A DNA stretch of 64,000 nucleotides, taken from NCBI RefSeq assembly GCF_027244095.1, contig NC_069660.1:140109834-140173833 (forward strand), read 5' to 3'. A model generated the notes under the pieces. It searched no databases, was not told the origin of the DNA, and worked only from the letters and a program-made list of their open reading frames with translations. This stretch comes from Hemicordylus capensis. Taxonomy: Eukaryota; Chordata; Lepidosauria; Squamata; Cordylidae. Made by a program: the position numbers and the translations under genes. Of the stretch, positions 44,070 through 56,645 are shown in pieces (the stretch's first letter is position 1; every line of letters begins with the position of its first letter).

Positions 44070-44505
44070 CAGGGGCGTAGCAAGGTTGGAGTGGGCCCAG
44101 AGACAAGAGTTTAAAATGGCAGCCCCTCACTGAAGCTCAGCTCATGAAGTAAAGAAATCTTAAATGAGGCTGAATAGTGGTAACAAAAAGCATAGTAAAA
44201 CACACACACACACACACACACACACCCCTATATGCCACAATAGAGCATCATCCTAAATTATTTTTTTAAAGGTTTTGTAAATTTTGGACGATGCAAGTCA
44301 TTTAATGGTACTAGAGAAACACATGCTGTTCTGGTAGCTCCGGGTCTTAACACTCACATCAGTTTCGGAGGATGAATACAACTGAAGGAAGCCCGGGTGT
44401 GTGCGTGGCTGGGGGAGTCAGTCATGTGACTTGCCTCTGGGGGGCCCTAAGGCAGTGGGCCCCCAGACAACTGTCTCCCCTTGCCCTATTATAGTTACGC
44501 CCCTG
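44070..44505. mobile_element. hAT-type non-autonomous element, 436 bp
   Basis: Ends caggggcgtagcaaggttgg and tagttacgcccctg match the MITE at 37514-37680. Perfect 8-bp duplications cctgtaag flank it (44062-44069, 44506-44513). It contains a (CA)n run at 44197-44225. Being longer than its relative, it may be closer to the parental non-autonomous form. Confidence 0.9.
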
Positions 44506-44839
44506 CCTGTAAGATGACCTAATATGATGGACACAGAGAGAACCAGGCTCTTCATGTGCACTAGACATGGAAAGAATCAATCAAGAATACAGAGTAAAAT
44601 TTCCTGTTATGCTCAGTTGTATGATTCCCCCACCCCACCTCATCTTTTCTTTTAAACCCAAAGCAACCATTGGAAGTTGCAGTATGGAATAGGAAGCTGC
44701 ATGGAGGCAGGGGTCATTTAATTATTTTCCTGTGGGCCATTTTTCCCATTTAAAATTTTTCCTTAGTAGCTTTCCCCACATGAGGGGGAAATTTAAGTTC
44801 CCTACTGGTTGCATGGTTTTGACCAAGAGACAAGCAATA

Positions 44840-45112
44840 ATCAGCACTATTATTTATTTATTTATTATTTATTTATTCATTCATTCAATTTCTATACCAC
44901 TGTTCCAAAAGTGGCTCAGGGCAGTTTACACAAAGAAACAATAAATAAATAAGACGGCTCCCTGTCCCCAAAGGGCTCACAAACTAAAAAGAAACATAAG
45001 GTAGACACCAGCAACAGTCACTGGAGGTACTGTGCTGGGGGTGGATAGGGCCAGTTACTCCCCCCCGATAAATAAAGAGAATCGCCATGTTAAAAGGTGC
45101 CTCTTTGCCAAG
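44840..45112 (-). repeat. LINE/SINE 3'-end repeat, minus strand
   Basis: Reverse complement of the family at 15622-15890, with the (TTTA)n tail at the left, then ggctcagggcagtttacac, ggctccctgtccccaaaggg, and gatagggccagttactcccc. Confidence 0.7.
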
Positions 45113-45526
45113 TTTGCAGGGGTTAACTGTAAGGGCACTACCACTGTCCGGCCACTCAACTGAGTCTGTGCAGGGCTTGGAAAAGCAGAAATACATCCGC
45201 TGGGGCTCATCCAGCTATGAGGGAGTAAAAATCTGGCTTATTGTGCAGTGACACATGCTCCCACCATTTAGTGGACATCTTGCTAGCCTATCTATAACAA
45301 ACTATAGTAAGACACAAGATTTTCATCTGATACCATGAGACAGAAGTCAGTTCTAAATCTCCAATGAAATAACTAAGAAATAAATGTGGCTTCCAACTAC
45401 ATTGTTCGAAAAAGATTTCCCCCATTACCTTCATTGCTATCATCTCATCTAACAGTACAAAGTACAAAACACTTGGAAACATGGGATTTTGAGATTGATC
45501 CAGTAGAGTTACTAGTGCCATTGAAA

Positions 45527-45716
45527 ATACAACCTCTAGCCTCAGGGGCAAGATGCCTCTCAATACCAGTTGCTGGGGAGCAACATCAGGAGAGAAGACA
45601 TGTCCTCACCTCTTGCCTGTGGGCTCCCCAGAGGCATCTGATAGGCCACTGTGTGAAACAGGATGCTGGACTAGATAGGCCTTGGGCCTGATCCAGCAGG
45701 GCTGTTCTTATGGCTA
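45527..45716 (+). repeat. CR1/L2-type 3'-end repeat
   Basis: Second copy of the family at 37850-38036 (gccactgtgtgaaacaggat, gctggactagataggccttg, atccagcagggctgttctta). Confidence 0.7.
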
Positions 45717-46049
45717 AGGCAGGCCTGGTCTCAGTATTAAGATGTCTTTCTCTTGTTGTGTCTCCTTGATGGCTCAGTGTTATCTCTGGCTTATCCCTGA
45801 CTCTTGGCTACTTGATTGACCCCCTGGCTCTTGACTGTTTACTCAGCTTGACCTTGGTGTGTTCCTGGGTCTCAGTTTCCCTCTGAACCCCCAGCTCTTG
45901 GCTCTTGTTTCACCCTGTGGGGTTCCTTGGGGCAGTTATAGTCCACTATACTACCCCATGTTTTGAGGATAATTTACCTTGGGGGAATTTTTTAGGCTTT
46001 AGTGAACTGCACCACAAGGGCATAAGCCAGAGTCTGGCAATCCCTTATT

Positions 46050-47940
46050 AAATCTTTTCTCCAAAAGGGCTGAGGGCAGCACATTCATATGGGCCCTAGT
46101 AAATGCTATCCTAAACTTTTAAAAAATGTAGGGAAGCTAGATAACTAGCACCGCCATTCCCAGAAGGGAGCATGATCCCAGAGAATAAAGAACAGGTCCT
46201 GTTTCCCCAAGAAACAAGATTCTGATGCTCAATGTCACGGAGACATTGTAAAAGTATATCTTTTGCCTTTCAATTCCCATAAGTAGAATTTCAGAAGGAG
46301 ATAGACCCATTTGCAGTATTTTATTGTTGATGTATGACAGCCAAGGGCTAGGGAAAGAGTCCCTCCATAAAAACCAAAAGTAGGAGGTCTCCCAATATTC
46401 CAAGCAAAGTTTAATCCATTTAATAAAGGTAAGCTCCCATGCTTTATAGGAAATAGTAAGGGATCCAGACTCTAAACATAATGCTGAATAAGGTACACAT
46501 CTGGGTATCCCAAAAATAGCCCTAAGGAAGACTGATTGAACCCTTTCCATTTCAGATGTTACTCCCTGAATCCAGAGTGGAACTCCGTAAAATAACTGAG
46601 CTACAATCTTTGCTCGAAAAACCTGGAGAGCCATAGGTATATACTGGCCTCCTTTGGAATAGTAAAATCGCAAGAGAGCATTGAGGGTTTTACGTGCAAT
46701 GGAGATAGAATACAATCTTTGAGATTTCCAGTTAGAATTATATTGAAAATGTATACCAAGATATTTAAATTTATAGACCTGCTCGATATTTTCCTTGTTT
46801 ACTACCCACTTGTAAAGCTTCCTAGCTTTGGTAAAAACCAGGACCTTATATTTTTCATAATTAATAGATAAGTTATTATCATTACAATAGTGGCCAAAGG
46901 CTCCCAGCAATCTAAGGAGACCAAGAGTGGTCTGGGTCAGAATCACCACATCATCCACATATAGCAACACTGGCACACGACTATCGGCCAGTTTGGGGGC
47001 ATGCGAATCCACTGATTCTAAACACTGCGCTAAATAGTTAATAAAGAGATTGTACAAAGAAGGGGCCAGAACACAAGCCTGCCTGACCTCACAAGTGACA
47101 GGAAGCATATCTGACTTGGATGGAAGAATTGACATGGAGCTGCATAAACAGGAACAACAATCTTTTGTCCATCAAGGATTTCCCAAGTTTGGACCACAAT
47201 AATTCCATAGGAATAAGATCAAACACAGCTTTTAAATCCATAAAAGCCAGCGTGGTGTAGTCATTAGAGTGCTGGACTAGGACTGGGGAGACCCGAGTTC
47301 AAATCCCCATTCAGCCATGAAACTAGCTGGGTGACTCTGGGCCAGTCACTTCTCTCTCAGCCTAACCTACTTCACAGGGTTGTTGTGAAAGAGAAACTCA
47401 AGTATGTAGTACACAGCTCTGGGTTCCTTGGAGGAAGAGCGGGATATAAATGTAATAATATCCTTAAGATCAATCCCTAAGATCTGCAGTTCAGAAATCC
47501 ACGCTTCAAGTTTGGATAACAAATAAAGGGCATATACTTTGCCCACCAGTGAAAGCAGGCTGATGGGTCTATAATTAGACGGGTCAAGATGGGAACCTCG
47601 TTTAAAGATCGGGACCACTATTGCTATTCTCCATTTGGCAGGGAAGGTATCTGTACTATTTATCAAAGTAAACAGATTAGCTAAAACTGGGGCCCACCAG
47701 TTCACATTGGCTATCAAAACCTCTGGAAGAATAAGATGACCTCGTAAATCAGCTATTTCGCCAGACAGACCCAGAGGCCATAGAGGGAACACCTCAAATG
47801 AAGGTGGCACAGTGAGTTGCGTGGGTTGAGCATCATTATAGAGAGCATAGAAGTGGGATTCCCACGTTCTAGCTGGATTATTCTTTCAGTCACAGAACAT
47901 CTCTTTGAGATTGTCCCTAACCAGACCCAAACCCGCAACT
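46050..47940 (-). mobile_element. Vingi-like LINE (I/Jockey group) with nested SINE
   Basis: From right to left on the minus strand: WWAPVLANLFTLINS, IVVPIFKRGSHLDPSNYRPI (47560-47640), then a SINE. The reverse transcriptase core comes next (VRQACVLAPSLYNLFINYLA, VPVLLYVDDVVILTQT at about 46935-46980), followed by NNLSINYEKYKVLVFTKARK, YKFKYLGIHF and the thumb/C-terminal region (SKGGQYIPMALQVFRAKIVA). A 332-codon frame remains open. The endonuclease is not visible. The reverse transcriptase would copy its RNA at a nicked target. The clade assignment is tentative. Confidence 0.7.
47247..47460 (+). repeat. tRNA-derived SINE (Sauria-type), near full length
   Basis: tRNA-like head with A-box-like gcgtggtgtagtcattagag and B box gagttcaaatcccc, then ctgggtgactctgggccagt, cagggttgttgtgaaagag, ggaagagcgggatataaatg and a short taataata tail. 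Inserted into the Vingi-like LINE, so it is younger than that copy. Confidence 0.85.
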
Positions 47941-48093
47941 AACTCTCAACTGACTTTTATATCCACAAACTAAATTAAATTATTTCTGTCCACACCAACT
48001 CCCACCAATGGATTATTTTGATTGACAGCTCTGCAAGGTTCCAAACACATCTGCAGAAGAGTACAGAGCATTAGTCCCTCCAATGTCATTTCA

Positions 48094-48094
<1 letters not shown>

Positions 48095-48146
<52 letters not shown>
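48095..48146. repeat. (CA)n microsatellite
   Basis: About 26 uninterrupted CA units. Confidence 0.95.
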
Positions 48147-48149
48147 GGC

Positions 48150-50050
48150 TCTAGTTCCTTGTCTCTTTTAGTTCACATCTTCTGGAATGGAGGCATGCGT
48201 TCACATATTGGCCAAATTTTACCCTGAAGTCCCTATGAGCTATTGGGGAGCACTTTACACACAATTCGGGTTTTTCATTATGTGTTAGAGTGTAGCCTGA
48301 TTTATATCTTTTTGTGTCGGTCTTTTTGGGCAACTTCAAACTCACAGTAAAGCCTTGCATAAAACCTGCCGTAAAGCCTGCTGTATGGGAAAGCTCTATG
48401 AGAGCAATTGTACTTTTTTCACCTACCATCATCAGGTAAATCACATAACGCGTAAACCACTTTTCAGAACTTTTTAATTGAAAAGTGGCATATAAATGTT
48501 CTTTATAAATCATTGTAACTCACACCCCCCCCTTCTTTCCTAATGTTAAACACACTCACAAACACACACTATCTGGGGAAGGGCTGCAGTTATTTTTGTA
48601 TAACCAGCCCCTATTATTTTTGTATAATTAGCCCCTGCCTAATTTCTGTGTTTCAGACAGGCTGCCTTGAAAAATTAAAAAAAATTAAAACACCACATAG
48701 AAATCCATTTATTTGTTGCTATACTAATAAAACTTATTTTAAAGTGCAGTACTTCTCTATGGAAGTTTCATGACATCACAGGTGTCACCAGTCAGCATTA
48801 TACATAGCTAGTTTCTGCTGCAAACGTTCAGAACCATTTTCTTGCCAAATCCCAGTCCTTGGGAGGAAAGGTACCTCTGGACTGAATATCCTAATATCTG
48901 CGAATTTGCTTATCTGTGGTTGGGTAATTGAAACCGGACCTCAGTATATGTGTGCGGGGGGGGAGTGGCAAATAAGGGGTTAATTTAGTGTATCTGTGGA
49001 TCGGGGATGGCCGGGGTCCCGGCCGCCATGTTGTATTCGGGAGCTTCAAGATGACTTCATTTTAAAAAATTAAATAAAATAAACCCACAATTTCCAGCTG
49101 ATTTCTGGCCATTCAGGGGCACAGCTCAACTAAAGGGGACGACTGAAGCACAGTAAGCAGCTTCCCCCCACCATTCCCGAAAAAAAATGGCCAATTTTTG
49201 ATGATTTTCTTGACCTCTGGGAACCTAACCCATGCAGTCCCATAGCCCCAATGATTCGATATTCACAGTTTCCATATCCACAGTTGCAGCAGGGAACAGA
49301 ACCCCCACAAATATCAAGGTTCTCCTGTATACTGAGAGCATATCCAAATCAGCCCCAATGCTTTAACAATGTTACATCTGTTTTCACCCTTTTCTACTTG
49401 CCAAATTTTGCTTTTCAGGTTTTATTTTTTTTACATAGCGACTAATTAAAGTCCCTAGCCAAAACATGAAAACTTATATAGCATTCTGAGCTTCTGAGCA
49501 ATACATAATAGCTATAGGCCTCTAAGGGATGTCATGTCATTGTGTCAAATATTAGTTCAGACAGCATTCATCTTAATTTGGATGCATCTCTTACATGCTA
49601 TAGTTTTGTACTATACTTACTACTGGAAGATTGTCATGGTAAATTATTGTTCATAAAGGTGGGATATGCTCAGAAGTTTTATCCATTGATCCATAATCCT
49701 CTGCACTTTGTTCTCTCTAAACTATGTTCAATCCAGGCCAGAGGAATATGTATTATTTATACTCCCTGGGCTGAAGAACCAATTTCTGTCCTCAATATTC
49801 AATGAGAGCATTGCTTCCTCCCTGTTTTGTAGGCAAGACTAAGGATGGAGTCACCTGACCACATTATGACTGTAGTGTTCACTGTTTGAAGGGTTGTCAC
49901 AGTGTGGCCCACAGCAAGAGTACTATCCATACATTATTAATATGTTTCATTTGAATCGGCCCATTAAGAAAGATTTGCATCTAGCGTCCCAGTTTTCTAT
50001 TTGGAGAGAAATATGAAGAGTTTTCTACATGATGATCATTTGGGTCTTAC
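48150..50050. other. No gene recognised
   Basis: Contains a short reversed LINE-type tail near 48450-48500 (aaaccacttttcagaacttt) but no splice-bounded frame. 48880-49330 has old repeat-like words without identifiable ends. Confidence 0.4.
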
Positions 50051-50061
50051 AGAACTGCAAG

Positions 50062-50249
50062 CAGAGGCGCTCTTACCCCTGGACGCTGAAGTCCAGGGCC
50101 CTCCACAGTGCCTGCCCCCCCCAATCCTCTTTAGTCTGTTCCGGGTGGTGTGATCACCCAGCCAAGCATGATGATGCTTACTTTGCAGGGGAGGGGGGCC
50201 TCCAAAGGCCTTTAGGTCCAGGCTCTAAAATTACCTAGGTGCACCTCTG
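50062..50249. mobile_element. hAT-type MITE, aged
   Basis: Ends cagaggcgctcttacc and aggtgcacctctg. The flanking 8-mers actgcaag and tctgtaag agree at 6 of 8 bases, suggesting an older insertion than those with perfect duplications. Confidence 0.65.
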
Positions 50250-50553
50250 TCTGTAAGGAATAAAACGTTGTCTACTATAAGTCCCTTTCGGCCTCACAGA
50301 TCAACCCACACAAATCAGACCAGAGTGTGGCTTAAGTAGAAAACAGGTATTTTCAGGAAAACAGAAAACAGTAGCAAAATAAAAATTGAGAGAAACACCA
50401 ATAGTGCATAGAAAACAAAAGCTGTGAGAGTATCTTCGCTTCTCAAAATGTATTGCAAGAGCATAGAACTTGCATTTTGGAAGCACCAAATGCATGCCAA
50501 GTGAGGTAGGGGAAACCAATAGCAACTGGTCACATTGTGTGTATTTTATTTGC

Positions 50554-52977
50554 TTTTACAAATCTAGTCCAACTAGAAGAGGTTATTTTAAAAGAATGTA
50601 CCAAATTTGGAAAGAGAAGCATATCGATACAGAAATAACAGAACAAAGACTAGCAGACCAGAGAAGATTCATAATAAGAAATAAAGTATTCACAGAAGTT
50701 GGGCTGCAAAGAGCAACACAGGCTCAAGACATGGAAGAAGAATTACCACCAACTGAAGAAGTTGCTCAGGTACAGGTGGAGGAGGTGTCAGCAATAGAGG
50801 ATGCCACTGTCGCTGAACTGTTTAAAATTCAAAACCAGGCAACCTCCCTTTTGTCTTCATCTCAAAAACTTAATGCCATTTAATAGAAAAGCAACAAGAA
50901 CTAAAGCAAAAAATAATTGAGCACATGAACCAAGCAAGCACCAGGGTTCGACTTCCAGCTCTAAAAACAGTTGCCAAAAAACAACTTGCTCAGGCATTAA
51001 AAGATGTCAATGCTGCACTTGCAGGAATAACAACCAATAATTTGCAAGAAACAAACCAACTAATGTACAGTGCAGCAACAATAACAACACAAGAGCTTGG
51101 ATATAAGATCAGTGGACCTGTTAAAAAAGAAAGTAGTACATTACCTAAATGGAAGATTAGATTAGAAAATAAAATGCCAGGCTTAGATCAGATGCTAGTA
51201 AATTGAAAGATATGAAAGACAAGAAGCTGAAGAATGAAAACACCAAACAGTATCTGATCCAAAAACACCATCTGGATTGAAGGAAAATTAGAAAAGTCCT
51301 GGAAATAATAAAGCAGCAGAATAACAGCAATGTCAAAGAAGATTAGCAGATACGAAGCCAGAATTACACAGCACAGGCAGAATCTCCAATTCCAGTCGAA
51401 ACAGCAATGTTTCTACCAAAGCACAGAAGGAGAAACTGCAAGAAATGTAGAAACACCAAATAAAGAATTCTGGGGAATCCAGTGCAATTCTGGGGGAAAT
51501 TATGGGACAATCCAATAGATTATAATAAAAAAGCAGGCTGGGTAAAAGAGGTCAAAAAATATAACCAACAAATGCAAGATCTAATAATAACACCAGAATT
51601 AATAAGTGAAAGAGCAAAGAAAATTAAAAATTGGACTGCACCAGGCGACGATGAACTGCATGGCTTTTGGCTTAAATCACATTTTGCAAGGAGGTGATAT
51701 TGAATAATAGTTAACAACTGGGAAAACTCATCTCATAATGAAAGACCCAGCAAAAGGTGCAGTGCCAAGTAATTATAGACCGATAACCTGCCTGCCAACC
51801 ATGTCCAAATTATTAACTGGAATAATAGACACTTGGACAGGTTAGCATTAGAAGATGTATTTTCCAAGGGGACTCACTATCCTGTCTGTTGTTTGTAATC
51901 ACCATGATTCCACTTTCACAAATATTAAACAAAACAGGCCTCAGATACCAAACATCTAAAACACCAAACATCTAAAACAAGTGAAAAATTAATAATGAAC
52001 AGAGGAAAAATAGCAAAAACAGAAGGAATAGAACTGCCCAATGGAAGCAACATCAAGAACCTGGAAAAGAAAGAACATTACAAATACTTGGGCATTCTCC
52101 AGGCTGATAACATCGCATACACTGAAGTTAAAAGAAAAATTTGGCAGTGGCTTAAGAATGGCAAAACCTGGCAGTGGCTTAAGAATGGCAACTTGAAGAA
52201 AGAAACAGAAGGTTTAATATTGGCTGCACAAGAACAGGTACTAAGAACAAATACAATAAGAACAAAAGTAGAAAAATCAACAACAAACAGCAAGTGCCAC
52301 CTTTGTAAAGAAGCAGTGGACCACCTAATCAGCTGTTGTAAAAAGATCACACAGACTGACTACAAACAAAGGCATGACAAGGTAGCAGGGATGATACTCT
52401 GGAACATCTGCAAAAAATACAAGCTACCTGTAGCCAAAAATTGATGGGACCATAAAATTGATGCAAAAATATTATGGGACTTCTGACTACAAACAGACAA
52501 ACATCTGCCACACAATACACCAGATATAACTGTAGTCGAGAAGAAAGAAAAACAAGTTAAAATAATCGACATAGCAATACCAGGGGATAGCAGAATAGAA
52601 GAAAAAGAAATAGAAAAAAATCACAAAATACAAAGATCCACAAATTGAAATTGAAAGGCTGTGGCAGAAGAAGACCAAAATAATCCCAGTAGTAATTGGC
52701 GCCCTAGGTGCAATTCCAAAATAACTTGAAGAGCACCTCAACACCATAGGGGCCACAGAAATCACCATCAGTCAACTACAAAAAAACAACTTTACTGGGA
52801 ATAGCCTATATTTTGCGACAATATCTATAACAACAACAATACTGATAAAAAAATTCAGCCATCCCAGGTCCTTGGGAAAGACTTGATGTCTGAATAAAAC
52901 AAACCAGTCAATAACACCTGTTTGACTGTGTAAACAAAAAGCAATAAATGAACAAACAAACAAACAATAATAACACT
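50554..52977 (+). mobile_element. R4-clade LINE, 5'-truncated with internal deletions
   Basis: Starts at KSSPTRRGYFKRMYQIWKEK (5' truncation relative to the copy at 15893) and keeps the N-terminal block. It lacks about 40 bp near 51677, most of the reverse transcriptase at about 51830, the YMDD region near 51975 and the segment before the zinc knuckle near 52140. The knuckle itself (CHLCKEAVDHLISCC) has lost three residues. The endonuclease core (IIDIAIPGD) is readable near 52560 after stops. A tandem duplication (tggcagtggcttaagaatgg) is at 52141-52190. It ends in aac/taa-type repeats. Inactive. Confidence 0.85.
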
Positions 52978-53295
52978 GTATAGTCTTACAATAAGTTCTG
53001 AGAAGTGAAGCAATTTTTACAAGGTTGTATGTATTAGGGGTTAGTTTCCTTTTTGCCTTCTACTGTTGCTGCCTTTTAACCTATTGCTTTGCTATAGTAA
53101 GAGTCAGACTAGATAAGCACACAGATCCGCGTCATAGAAGTATGATCTGAACAGGAAGTGCCTCATATTTAATTAAAAAGAGCCATGCCCTCCCTTCACT
53201 CCAATGCTGAGTAGGACTGCAGCGCCAAGGGAGGGAGACACTGAACCTTTCCCCTCATACCATTTCCCCACCAAAAACCATCTGCTTTCAATGAA

Positions 53296-53296
53296 G

Positions 53297-53343
<47 letters not shown>

Positions 53344-53490
53344 TTTGATTTATATACTGCCCTTCCAAAAATGGCTCAGGGCGGTTTACAATTAAAACAA
53401 AGTTGTAAAACAATGAAAAGCTAAAACAAATTAAAAACAATAACACAACAATTAACAATTTAAAAACATTTTAAAACAAGAATTAAACAT
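53296..53490 (-). repeat. LINE 3' end with (TTTA)n, minus strand; continues at 54318-54420
   Basis: (ATTT)n at 53296-53345, then tatatactgcccttcc, atggctcagggcggtttaca and AT-rich 3' untranslated sequence. The same sequence type resumes at 54318 (ttaaaacccctaaatcaag, ccctgaagagccaggccaaa), so an ~830-bp insertion separates the parts. Confidence 0.65.
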
Positions 53491-54317
53491 TGTCCCCAGA
53501 CCCCAGCTCAAGAAGACACGCAGACTTAATATGGATGAAAAGGGCCACAACTTTATTAACTATTACACAGGCATGGCAGACTGGAACACCAGGTGATTAA
53601 TCACCCTTAGAGAACAGTGCGGGCCAATAGAAGCAGGTCAGAACTCTGAAGTCCTACCCAGCACCCTACTGGGCGACACACCCTGGCTCGGGAATGGGCA
53701 GGTACGCCCCACTCAATTCCTTCAAAGCCAACCCCCGCTTCTGTAAGAGAGGATCTGGATACTTCTAGGCATTCGTCCACCCCAGACCGCGCAGCCCAAA
53801 GGTTGGAGAAGTCCTGAAGCAGGGTTCATGGCAATCATTTTCCCCGTGCCGCACAGGCCACAAAGGAGCGATTAACCAATCACCCTTTTATATATCCAAG
53901 GGTGCTCACCGATATTCTAACCCTCAAATTACCACCCCGCCCGCACTGTTACTGCCATTGTGGCCAACCTAACTCTAACTACGCACCCAGAACACAGAAC
54001 AGAGTAGGTGAAAAAAAACCCAACAGTGGCCAATGCGTTGGGAGCAAAAAATGCCTACTCGGCCCCTTCAGGCGACCAGTCGCTAGACCTGCTCTGTACT
54101 GGGGAGGGAGGGAGGGAGGGAGGGAGGGAAGAGCTCCTTCTCCTGTGACTGCCTGGCCCCAACTGAAAAGAGAATGGGGCGGGGATCGGCCGATCCTGGC
54201 CGAAATCCCGCCCCTTGACCAAAAGGGCCAATCGGAACCCTTCTTGGGCCTCGTGCAGAGAAGGCTGGGACAAACTCCCTCCCCTCTGCACAAGGCCAAG
54301 GAGGGGGGAGTTAAGTA
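53491..54317. mobile_element. Unclassified ~830-bp insertion, possibly LTR-like fossil
   Basis: Interrupts a LINE tail. On the minus strand it carries an aataaa word (reverse of tttatt at 53552) followed by ~60 bp to its edge, an arrangement seen in LTRs. It includes a (GGGA)n run at 54101-54129 and G+C-rich sequence. Typical TG...CA ends and a clean target duplication were not found, so the class stays open. No internal coding region. Confidence 0.3.
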
Positions 54318-54574
54318 ATTAAAACCCCTAAATCAAGTTAAAATTTAAAATTTAAAAACCCTGAAGAGCCAGGCCAAACAAATAAGTTTTTGCAGAAAAC
54401 TGATGCCTGTAGGGCAAGGATCAGGACATGGCAGACAGCAAGCCAAATCTGCTGTCCTAACTTGTGCTCTCTGGGCCACTGAGCCGTTTTATCTCTAACA
54501 GATGTCTCAGGCAGCAAGGAGGAAAGAAGGGGAAAGGAAGTAGAGAACGGATACAGTGGCTGTGGGGGCAAAAG

Positions 54575-55127
54575 TAGTGGTGTGCACGGACCGGTCCGGA
54601 GGCCATTTTGGAGGCCTCCGAACCGGTCCGGATCCAGACCAGTCCGGCAGGGGGGGTGGCTACCTTTAAGGGCGGGGGGTAGAACTTACTCCTCCCGCCA
54701 CTCTTCCCCCTCCAGCGCTGCTTTTAAAATCCAAGTTTTCGGGGCAGCAGCGTTCTTCCCTGCTGCCCCGGCCCCCGTTGTTGCCCGGAAGTAGCTTAGA
54801 AGCCAACACGCATGCGTGCGCCATGGCGCACGCGCGCCGCATAGTCACACGCAGCATGCGTGTGACGTATGCGGTGTGCGCGCGGATGGCGGCGCCAGGC
54901 ATGTGCACGCTGCGGCGCATGCATGCGTGTTGGCTTCTAAGCTACTTCCGGGCAACAACGGGGGCCGGGGCTGCAGGGAAGAACGCTGCCGCCCCGAAAA
55001 CTTGGATTTTAAAAGCAGCGCCAGAGGGGGAAGAGCGGCAGGAGGGGTAAGTTCTACCCCCCCGCCCTTAAAGGTAGCCACCCCCCCCTTGCCGGTCTGG
55101 ACGGATCCGGACTGATGCACACCACTA
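54575..55127. mobile_element. hAT-type foldback element, 553 bp, CpG-rich
   Basis: The ends tagtggtgtgcacggacc and gatgcacaccacta are inverted. The arms of about 230-240 bp each are inverted copies throughout (ggtggctacctttaaggg, aatccaagttttcgggg, ttgcccggaagtagcttag). Perfect 8-bp duplications ggcaaaag flank it (54567-54574, 55128-55135). Ends starting TAG and 8-bp duplications point to hAT. The centre (about 54800-54930) is dense in CpG and in alternating gcgc/catg words. The arms differ by only a few percent. Confidence 0.9.
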
Positions 55128-55135
55128 GGCAAAAG

Positions 55136-56640
55136 GGAGGAATGGAAGAGAGCTTCTTTCTGGCAGGCCACATCATGAAGCTGAGTGTTGGAGTTTGCCT
55201 GGACACTGACCCAACGGAGACTCCGACAGAGGAAAAGGAGGAGCCAATCCCAGCCTGGAGCCCTGGGCCTAGTACTCACCCACAGATGATTCTTCAAGGC
55301 TGTGGTAGCCAGTGCCAGTTGCCCTCTCGGAAGAGTCCTGGAGCACACGGACCCAGCGTTCCCCAGTGGGGCTCCTAACCCCTCTTCTGAGCCTTCTCTA
55401 GCTCCCCCAAGTTCCTGGGAGTGGAAGCAATGCCATACCATGGTGGAGCTCTAGCTCTGAAGGCAGATCATGTACCTGGCTACTCAGAGCCTCCTCTCCC
55501 AATAGGCCTACTCAGGAGAAGGGGGAGGCCAGCTCAGGTGCCTCCTCTGGAGAGTGGCTCCAGGATGGGGTGGGTTTGCACTAGCTATATAAACCTTCAG
55601 TCAGCACCAGCCTTTCTCTGGGGCAACAGCTCTCTTTTAGAGCTCATGTTTCCAGCCTGCCTTGCTTGACCTGGGTTTGGAGTCCAAATTTGGACACTGG
55701 AGGAGGCAGCTTGGCCATCCACCCCATTGTGTTGCCTCAGGATGGCCTGCTAGCTGTCTACTATGTTAACTAACCAAATCGCTTCAGACAACTCAAGCAA
55801 GTTAGCCAAGCCTCAGACTTCTGGGCAGACTATCTCCAACCCAGTTGCTAGCCAATTTGAAATGAAGGTAATTGCCTTCCTGACTTCAAACATGATGGTT
55901 GGTCCAAGCCTAATGATATGACTGAACAAGGCTGATTTACACATGTGTGTACACCACCTCACATCACACTACTTATTGATTGACTCACAGATAACTGCCA
56001 TGTAAAATGATTCTGTCAAAAAGTATTGTGGTTATGTTACTATGATATGTTGGTTTCAAACATACAGGTCATCGCCAAATGATGCAATCCTGAAATGCTG
56101 AACAGACATGTGCGAAACCAAGTTTAGTCTTCCTAAAAAGTCATTTTTAGGAGCACTGCTATGAGCTGCCTAGGCTGATGATGAGATCTTTTTGAAAATC
56201 CACTTTGGAATATGTTTTAGAGCTGGCTATAAGCACAAATTAAAGTCTCTCCATATTCTATTTTTTGTACATGAAATAATCAGAAGCAATTTGACAGAGT
56301 CTAATGATGTCTGCATGCTGAAGAGTGGATCAAAGAGAACAAATCATGCTGACCTTGACCACTCATCTCTTACAAAAAGACAGGCAGATTTGATTGTTAC
56401 AATAATGATAATGAAATTGGCTATTCTCATGGAAAAAAATAAAATCTCAAAGCCCTCATACAGCATTCGGTTTCAGTGAGATTAGAAACGAATAAGACAA
56501 ACTAAACCTTTGTAACAAATTACATGGATAATGTAACTCAACTTAGCTAGTTGACTAAGATATGGTAGATTTCTGAAAATGTCCCCATGGCCATTGGAGA
56601 GATCTGTAGTATAGGCTACTTATTGAGGTCATTATGGTAA
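55136..56640. other. No gene recognised
   Basis: No repeat with clear ends and no exon-like frame was found. Confidence 0.4.
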
Positions 56641-56645
56641 CATAT

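Noticed and set aside
53902-54318. 138-codon frame and its antisense frames
   Set aside because: They lie in the G+C-rich insertion; overlapping frames on both strands reflect composition, with no domain.
54575-55127. CpG-island promoter of a gene
   Set aside because: The CpG-rich patch is bounded exactly by the inverted ends and duplications of a hAT element, and no exon follows.
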